Origin: Thermoplasmata archaeon
GTDB taxonomy: Archaea; Thermoplasmatota; Thermoplasmata; Halarchaeoplasmatales; Halarchaeoplasmataceae
NCBI GenBank assembly: GCA_007129655.1
Contig: SKVC01000026.1
Span: 1 to 20,030 of the forward strand
Direction: 5' to 3'
DNA: 20,030 nucleotides
Notes under the pieces: generated by a model
Told to the model about the DNA's origin: nothing
The model's input: the letters and a program-made list of their open reading frames with translations, nothing else
Database searches by the model: none
Shown here: piece after piece, positions 16,013 to 20,030 of the stretch
How the letters are laid out: each line of letters starts with the position of its first letter
Numbering within the stretch: the stretch's first letter is position 1
Program-made: the position numbers and the translations under genes

Positions 16013-16666
16013 TCATACCTTTTTTAAACCCTTTTCTTTGTTGATTTTAGACATCTTTTTGTCTATGTCCTTTTCACTTATCTCTTTAAATCCCTCTTTT
16101 TCGGTGATGGTTGCAACATTGATACCGTCTCCGGAGGCTGAGTCTCTACTAGAGGATACCATCAAGCACAATACTGCCAGATCTACTCCTTCAGATATAC
16201 TCATGCCCTCTTTGTAATGATCCTCTAGCACACCATACACAAAGGGTGAGCCGGAACCTGTTGTTGCAAAATTATCCGGTATCGATCCTCCGGCAGCATC
16301 CAAAGAATAGATATGGCCGCCTTTAGAATCTACGCCGCCTAACAGTAGTCCTACCCAAAAGGGCATCCATCTTCTACCTAACAGTATGTTAGATAGCATT
16401 GTGGCTGATGCCTCTAGGGTCATTTCCTTTTCTCTTTTCAACTGGTATAGTTCAACTTCGGAGCTCAGGTACCTTGCGAGTAACTGTCCGTCAGCTACCA
16501 AACCGGCTATCGTTAAACACATGTTATCGCCGATGGGGAAAAGCTTCTGGGTATTCTTATGAGCTATCATATGTCCCATTGTCGCTCTTCTTTCTGTAGC
16601 TATCACTATTCCGTCTTTGCATACTAGACCTAATGTTGTAGTTCCTTTCTTTGCATTTTGTTCCAT
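16013..16666 (-). CDS. psmB: Proteasome subunit beta
   Basis: The 217-residue catalytic beta subunit of the archaeal 20S proteasome is made as a precursor. An 8-residue propeptide ends in glycine before the nucleophile T9 of the TTTLG motif. The mature catalytic set is present: T1 (T9), an acidic residue at 17 (E25) and K33 (K41). Later motifs T-I-A-G-L-V-A-D-G-Q, L-L-G-G-V-D, S-L-D-A-A-G-G and T-G-S-G-S-P-F-V-Y-G-V-L-E match the family and look very like the Thermoplasma protein. The C-terminal tail is lysine-rich. It is divergent from the STAND-like gene across a 340-base gap. A TTATAAAT element (16685-16692, minus strand) is a candidate TATA box and would give a leaderless or very short-leader mRNA. 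Confidence 0.97.
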   Translation of the reverse strand: MEQNAKKGTTTLGLVCKDGIVIATERRATMGHMIAHKNTQKLFPIGDNMCLTIAGLVADGQLLARYLSSEVELYQLKREKEMTLEASATMLSNILLGRRWMPFWVGLLLGGVDSKGGHIYSLDAAGGSIPDNFATTGSGSPFVYGVLEDHYKEGMSISEGVDLAVLCLMVSSSRDSASGDGINVATITEKEGFKEISEKDIDKKMSKINKEKGLKKV

Positions 16667-16684
16667 GATTTCACACTCGTTCCC

Positions 16685-16692
16685 ATTTATAA
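16685..16692 (-). promoter_or_regulatory. psmB: Candidate TATA box of psmB
   Basis: TTATAAAT on the minus strand is centred about 23 bases before the psmB ATG. That is slightly closer than usual, so transcription would start at or just before the ATG. The same AT-rich element could also serve the plus strand. Confidence 0.35.
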
Positions 16693-16696
16693 CAAC

Positions 16697-16826
16697 TAAG
16701 GAAAAATTGGGAATGTTTTCCTTATGAGTTAGTGATGAAGATTGAGTCCCCCACTAACTCGATGAAAGCTAAAACTTTCACCTTGTATTTGGGAAAAGGA
16801 AGTTATGGTATATAACTTTTTTTTCC
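16697..16826 (+). ncRNA. Candidate structured RNA with four consecutive stem-loops
   Basis: Four inverted repeats follow each other without overlap. The first is TAAGGAAAA/TTTTCCTTA (16697-16724, 9 pairs). The second is GAGTTAGTG/CACTAACTC (16726-16760, 9 pairs, 17-base loop). The third is TGAAAG/CTTTCA (16763-16780, 6 pairs). The fourth is 16792-16806 with 16812-16826 (15 pairs, 5-base loop). The last stem uses two G-U pairs on the plus strand that would be A-C mismatches on the minus strand, which favours a plus-strand transcript. It contains a run of eight T residues that could end transcription. No coding frame fits. It may instead be regulatory DNA or a leader; no known RNA family was recognised. 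Confidence 0.35.
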
Positions 16827-17006
16827 ATTTATGGATTTTATAGGACTTATCGAGTACCCATTCAACTGGGATTAAGACTTACCCAATTAAAGATACTCTA
16901 AAATCTCTATTTCTTGTTAAACAGCGTCGCATATATATGCTTTTCGTCAAAATCACCCGTTTTTCATCAGTAAACGATATAAAGGTAACTCTCTTTTTAC
17001 AGATTG
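16827..17006. promoter_or_regulatory. Non-coding upstream region of the STAND-like gene
   Basis: No gene is seen. GCATATATATGC (16929-16940) is a perfect 12-base palindrome and may be an operator or a second TATA element. GATATAAA (16976-16983) is centred about 27 bases before the ATG at 17007, fitting a leaderless transcript; no ribosome site precedes that ATG. Confidence 0.45.
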
Positions 17007-18503
17007 ATGTCTAATTCAAAAGGTATTGCGGGGAAAATTCGTGAGGCGGTGGATAAGGGAGATTTCGTTATCATAGAACGTGAAATCGGTGCGGAGGATG
17101 GTCTTCAGCATGCTAAATGTGCTCTATCCGATTACGACCTATACGAAGCCACAGCTTCGATAAAAAATGATAATGTCTTCAGTAGGGCTATGCCAAAACA
17201 TTCCGATATGCTTAAAATCGGCGTTCCTCCAAAGGTTATGATTGCATATCTATCAGATATGAATGGTATGTTACTTGCAGAAGCCCATCGTGAAGAATCA
17301 AGTATGGATGCAGACATATTCTCCGGGATGTTGAACGCTGTCAGTAATTTCGTAAAGGATTCGATCCAACAATGGAGTGGCGAAGAAGAGAAAGAAAGCG
17401 GCGGTTTGGACGCTTTATCTTATAGGGACGATACACTCGGGAACCTCACCATACGTATAAAAAGAGGAAAATTAAGTGTACTTATAGTCACGTACAAGGG
17501 TGATATATCTAGGGAAATAGAAGTAGATTTAGATAAAACTGTTAAATGGATAGATGAACATCATCTAGCTGAATTAGAAGGTTGGTCCGGAAATACAAAC
17601 GAACCATTTTTAAACGATATTACGGAAGACCTAAACAGAACCTTCCTTGAATCTGGTAAATACGATGGTAAATTAGACATGGACGGCATCATGGAAAATA
17701 AAGAACACATCAAGGATTATCTTTATGACGCAATCAATGAAAATATAAACAAGGGTGAAAAACCAGTTTATCTTTTCGATGATTTAGAAAACATAGACCC
17801 TCTTTCTTTGGATCTGATAAGGTATGTATCGAGTGATACTAAAGCTAGAGTTGTCTGTCAGTTCAACACCGACATCTTAGAAGATACAACAATAGATGAA
17901 ATTACCAGCGAATTGATAAGAGAACTAGAAGATGATAATAAATGTAAACACATTTCAATACGTTCAGATATAGATATAGAAGAATTGGTACATTCGAAAT
18001 TCTCCGAAGTCGATTCCAAAGCTCTTAAATTACTCGGTTATGCAGCAACTATTGGTACGTTTGAAAAGAATGTATTAAAACGTGCAATGAAAAATACAGA
18101 TATTAACATTGAAGATATAATGGATAAACTGAAAACCGCCGGTATTGTAAAAAACGGTAGATTTGCAAATAACCGATTGAGAGAACGTGCATTGGAAGGT
18201 ATTCAAGGGAAAGAAAAAAAGGAGATAGAACTGAGAGTTGCAGCGGCTCTTATTAAAAGCGATTCCACTCAATACAACATTCGGATAGCTGAATTGTTAC
18301 TTCCATATGCCACAAAATATGATATCATTCGGAAAAAGGCAGTCAAATACTCTATCAAAGCCGGGGACCAATATTTAAGAAGTTTCAATACCGAAGCCGC
18401 TTTAAAATTCTACAACAGCGCTATCGAACTAGACAACAACGAAGAAAGGAAGCAGGAGTTACTAGAGAAAACATTGATACTAGAAAGCCTTACTTGGATA
18501 TAA
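17007..18503 (+). CDS. STAND-like signalling protein lacking a P-loop
   Basis: The 498-residue protein is of uncertain function. I prefer ATG 17007 to the TTG three bases earlier because the TATA box predicts a leaderless start there. Residues about 75-175 (V-M-I-A-Y-L-S-D-M-N-G-M-L-L-A-E, then a helix, then strands) look like a roadblock/profilin-type domain. Residues about 253-275 (P-V-Y-L-F-D-D-L-E-N-I-D-P-L-S-L) match the Walker B region of STAND-type ATPases that sense signals. No Walker A motif is found before it. A winged-helix-like stretch (L-L-G-Y-A-A-T-I-G-T-F) follows near 345, then one TPR-like helix pair near 445-480. The protein ends where related proteins usually continue with many TPRs. 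It is probably a non-catalytic or split regulator. Family assignment is moderate and the domain calls are inference. Confidence 0.75.
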   Translation: MSNSKGIAGKIREAVDKGDFVIIEREIGAEDGLQHAKCALSDYDLYEATASIKNDNVFSRAMPKHSDMLKIGVPPKVMIAYLSDMNGMLLAEAHREESSMDADIFSGMLNAVSNFVKDSIQQWSGEEEKESGGLDALSYRDDTLGNLTIRIKRGKLSVLIVTYKGDISREIEVDLDKTVKWIDEHHLAELEGWSGNTNEPFLNDITEDLNRTFLESGKYDGKLDMDGIMENKEHIKDYLYDAINENINKGEKPVYLFDDLENIDPLSLDLIRYVSSDTKARVVCQFNTDILEDTTIDEITSELIRELEDDNKCKHISIRSDIDIEELVHSKFSEVDSKALKLLGYAATIGTFEKNVLKRAMKNTDINIEDIMDKLKTAGIVKNGRFANNRLRERALEGIQGKEKKEIELRVAAALIKSDSTQYNIRIAELLLPYATKYDIIRKKAVKYSIKAGDQYLRSFNTEAALKFYNSAIELDNNEERKQELLEKTLILESLTWI

Positions 18504-18508
18504 TTTGA

Positions 18509-19666
18509 TTAACCCCTCTTTATTTCTTCTTCAAGTAGCATTTTATTTTGTTTTGTACTAGCCCTAGTAGGATCTATTGCCAATGCCTTATTGTAGCACT
18601 CAAGCGCTTCCTGGAGTCTACCGGATTCCTTTAAAGCCACACCTTTGTTGCTCCAAAGACCCGCGTCGTTCGGTCGTGCAGAAAGGCCTTTATCGTAACT
18701 TTCTATGGCTTCTTCCCATTTACCCATGCTCTTTAGTGCTATTCCTAGATTGTTCCATACAGTAGAATCGCTTGGGTTGATCTCTCCCGCCTTACGATAA
18801 GTCTCAACTGCAGCCTGCATATCTCCCATTTTCCTTAATGCAAGGCCTTTATTGATAAGACAGTCTATATCACGTGGATTTACATCAAGTAACTGATCAT
18901 AAACATTTACCGCTTCCGGCAGACGACTCGACATCTGTAGACAAACTGCTTTATTGAACAACGCTCTAGTATTCTTTGGTTCCTTTAGTAGAAGTTTGTC
19001 GTAAAAGGATATCGCTCTACCGTAATCCCGTTTCTTCATATACATATCTGCGGTGGAAAGTAGGTCGGTCGTACTTTCGCCAGTTGCTTCGGTATTTGTA
19101 GAAGTAACAGATTGACCGGTGGGCTTATCAGCTCTTTCAGGTGCGGGCTTTGGAGTTTTTTCTTCTTTAGGGATCGGTTTTTCAGGTGGTTTTTCTTTAA
19201 GTTCTTCCGGTTCACAGGCCATGTCAAAATCTTTTGAAAAAGCGGCTACAGTCTCTCTATCAAAGGCTGCCGGACTAACAGAAACCATGATGGTGGATTC
19301 ATTCACAGATGCAAGATCGTTGATACGTTTGAAAAATTTCTTCACATTTTTAAAATCGTTTTCCAGCATAAGATATTCGCAACCTTCGATGAGCACTACG
19401 CATCCCGGGTTATCTGTTATGAAGTTCATAACACCTTTGGATAGCTCGAAATCGAGTCTTTCCGGACGCACGGTATCATCGCCTCCTTCGGAGTCCGTTA
19501 ACCATACTATCGCTGCTGCCTCCAGATCGTATAATTTTCTGAGCTTTTCCGGGTAAATAGTTGTGATGCAAAGTACGGGATGATCTTTTTTGATCAATCC
19601 TTCTAATAACACGAAGCTTTCATCGGGCCGTTCTTCGTAAAGTAAATAGTTAAGTCCAGTTTTCAA
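18509..19666 (-). CDS. DUF835-type domain protein with TPR repeats
   Basis: The 385-residue cytoplasmic protein starts at TTG 19666, giving the N-terminus M-K-T-G-L-N-Y-L-L-Y-E-E-R-P. The frame stays open to an ATG at 19804, but that extension would translate the divergent promoter region and adds an atypical aromatic/proline-rich stretch. Residues about 1-150 resemble DUF835, a domain common in Thermoplasmata and other euryarchaea, with the V-V-L-I-E-G-C-E-Y-L-M-L-E-N-D-F block near 90-105 and I-M-V-S-V-S-P near 126. A Pro/Lys/Glu linker occupies about 151-202. Five TPR repeats follow (motifs such as A-L-F-N-K-A, V-W-N-N-L-G-I-A-L, L-W-S-N-K-G-V-A-L), to the C-terminus. It probably mediates protein contacts in a signalling pathway. 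It converges on the STAND-like gene with 5 bases between stops. Confidence 0.85.
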   Translation of the reverse strand: MKTGLNYLLYEERPDESFVLLEGLIKKDHPVLCITTIYPEKLRKLYDLEAAAIVWLTDSEGGDDTVRPERLDFELSKGVMNFITDNPGCVVLIEGCEYLMLENDFKNVKKFFKRINDLASVNESTIMVSVSPAAFDRETVAAFSKDFDMACEPEELKEKPPEKPIPKEEKTPKPAPERADKPTGQSVTSTNTEATGESTTDLLSTADMYMKKRDYGRAISFYDKLLLKEPKNTRALFNKAVCLQMSSRLPEAVNVYDQLLDVNPRDIDCLINKGLALRKMGDMQAAVETYRKAGEINPSDSTVWNNLGIALKSMGKWEEAIESYDKGLSARPNDAGLWSNKGVALKESGRLQEALECYNKALAIDPTRASTKQNKMLLEEEIKRG

Positions 19667-19777
19667 GTTTATTCCCCATTTATGTGTATATGAACCATCA
19701 TGTGATGGGATGTAAATAAAAATAACGGGTATCGATGGCAGAAAGTATTTATGTTGATATGGTAATGGAACATACAG
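19667..19777. promoter_or_regulatory. Divergent promoter region with a dyad
   Basis: For the minus-strand gene, TTATTTTTATTTA (19725-19713) is a TATA-like element predicting a start near 19692. For the plus-strand gene, TATTTATG (19746-19753) predicts a start near 19776, so its ATG at 19778 would be leaderless. The inverted repeat CCATCA-TG-TGATGG (19695-19708) sits between the minus-strand TATA and its predicted start, a usual place for a repressor site. Confidence 0.4.
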
Positions 19778-20030
19778 ATGGAAAAAGGAGAAGATGAGGT
19801 ACAAGAAGGCATAGTCCGCCGAGTTAAACGTAAAGTTGGCAATGTATCAGATCTGACTAATTTTCTCCAAACAAGAAAAGCCGCTCTGGAGAGTAAGGAA
19901 AAAAAACTTGAAGAAAAGGAAAAAAAATTAAAAAATTTGGAAAACAAAATATCGAAAGAACAGTCTCGTCTTGACGAACTTTCATCTACTTTAAAAGTGA
20001 GAGAAAATGAAATTGAAAGCAAAGAAAAAA
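19778..20030 (+). CDS. Coiled-coil protein, 3'-truncated by window edge
   Basis: The frame is open from ATG 19778 to the right edge (84 codons and one base), so the C-terminus is unseen. The first 30 residues (M-E-K-G-E-D-E-V-Q-E-G-I-V-R-R-V-K-R-K) are charged. From about residue 30 the sequence is almost entirely Lys/Glu/Leu with heptad spacing, as in E-S-K-E-K-K-L-E-E-K-E-K-K-L, which indicates a long coiled coil. The start fits a leaderless transcript from TATTTATG at 19746-19753. Function cannot be told from the visible part. Confidence 0.7.
   Translation, partial: MEKGEDEVQEGIVRRVKRKVGNVSDLTNFLQTRKAALESKEKKLEEKEKKLKNLENKISKEQSRLDELSSTLKVRENEIESKEK

Noticed and set aside
16726..16780. 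Possible box C/D guide RNA, since GTGATGA at 16732-16738 region and CGATGAA nearby look like C and C' boxes
   Set aside because: No CTGA D or D' box lies at the required positions, and the flanking 9-base inverted repeat pairs across the would-be guide.
16667..17006. tRNA or other standard RNA gene in the divergent gap
   Set aside because: No T-arm consensus, acceptor stem or anticodon arm could be assembled from the visible stems.
19667..19804. Longer N-terminus of the DUF835-TPR protein from ATG 19804
   Set aside because: It would cross the divergent promoter and the start of the coiled-coil gene, and the added residues do not resemble the start of DUF835 proteins.

Overview
The window is archaeal and most likely from an uncultured member of the Thermoplasmatota (Thermoplasmata-type euryarchaea). 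Direct evidence: archaeal RNA polymerase subunit K beside ribosomal protein uS2, the KH-domain beta-CASP factor FttA/aCPSF1 beside a proteasome beta subunit whose sequence strongly resembles that of Thermoplasma, a DUF835-type protein, AT-rich TATA-like elements 25-30 bases before starts, and GGTGA/GGAG ribosome sites inside operons. The exact lineage is inference. No rRNA, tRNA, CRISPR array or transposase was seen.

Left part (1-8049): three tandem genes for paralogous exported proteins; the first is cut by the window edge. The complete ones have a signal peptide, a run of short repeats fitting a seven-bladed beta-propeller, and a conserved C-terminal domain of about 340 residues that I do not recognise. 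The middle copy carries about 680 extra residues of GLUG-type repeats inserted between blades 3 and 4.

Middle (8134-13181): a tight four-gene operon, with overlaps or a 1-base gap. It encodes two exported single-span membrane proteins with related outer domains, a membrane-anchored coiled-coil AAA+ ATPase of the Mg-chelatase ChlI/BchI type, and a soluble ChlI-type paralogue whose Walker B glutamate is glutamine. No chelatase partner or tetrapyrrole gene is present. I think this is an undescribed membrane AAA+ system, possibly working with the upstream exported propeller proteins. It is the most interesting part of the window.

Information-processing block (13245-16666): rpoK-rpsB on the plus strand converge on psmB-fttA on the minus strand. 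These are ordinary conserved archaeal genes: transcription, translation, transcription termination/RNA decay and protein degradation.

Right part (16667-20030): a 340-base divergent intergenic region with four consecutive stem-loops (a candidate plus-strand structured RNA), then a STAND-like regulatory protein with no visible P-loop. This converges on a minus-strand DUF835-TPR protein. A divergent coiled-coil gene runs off the right edge.
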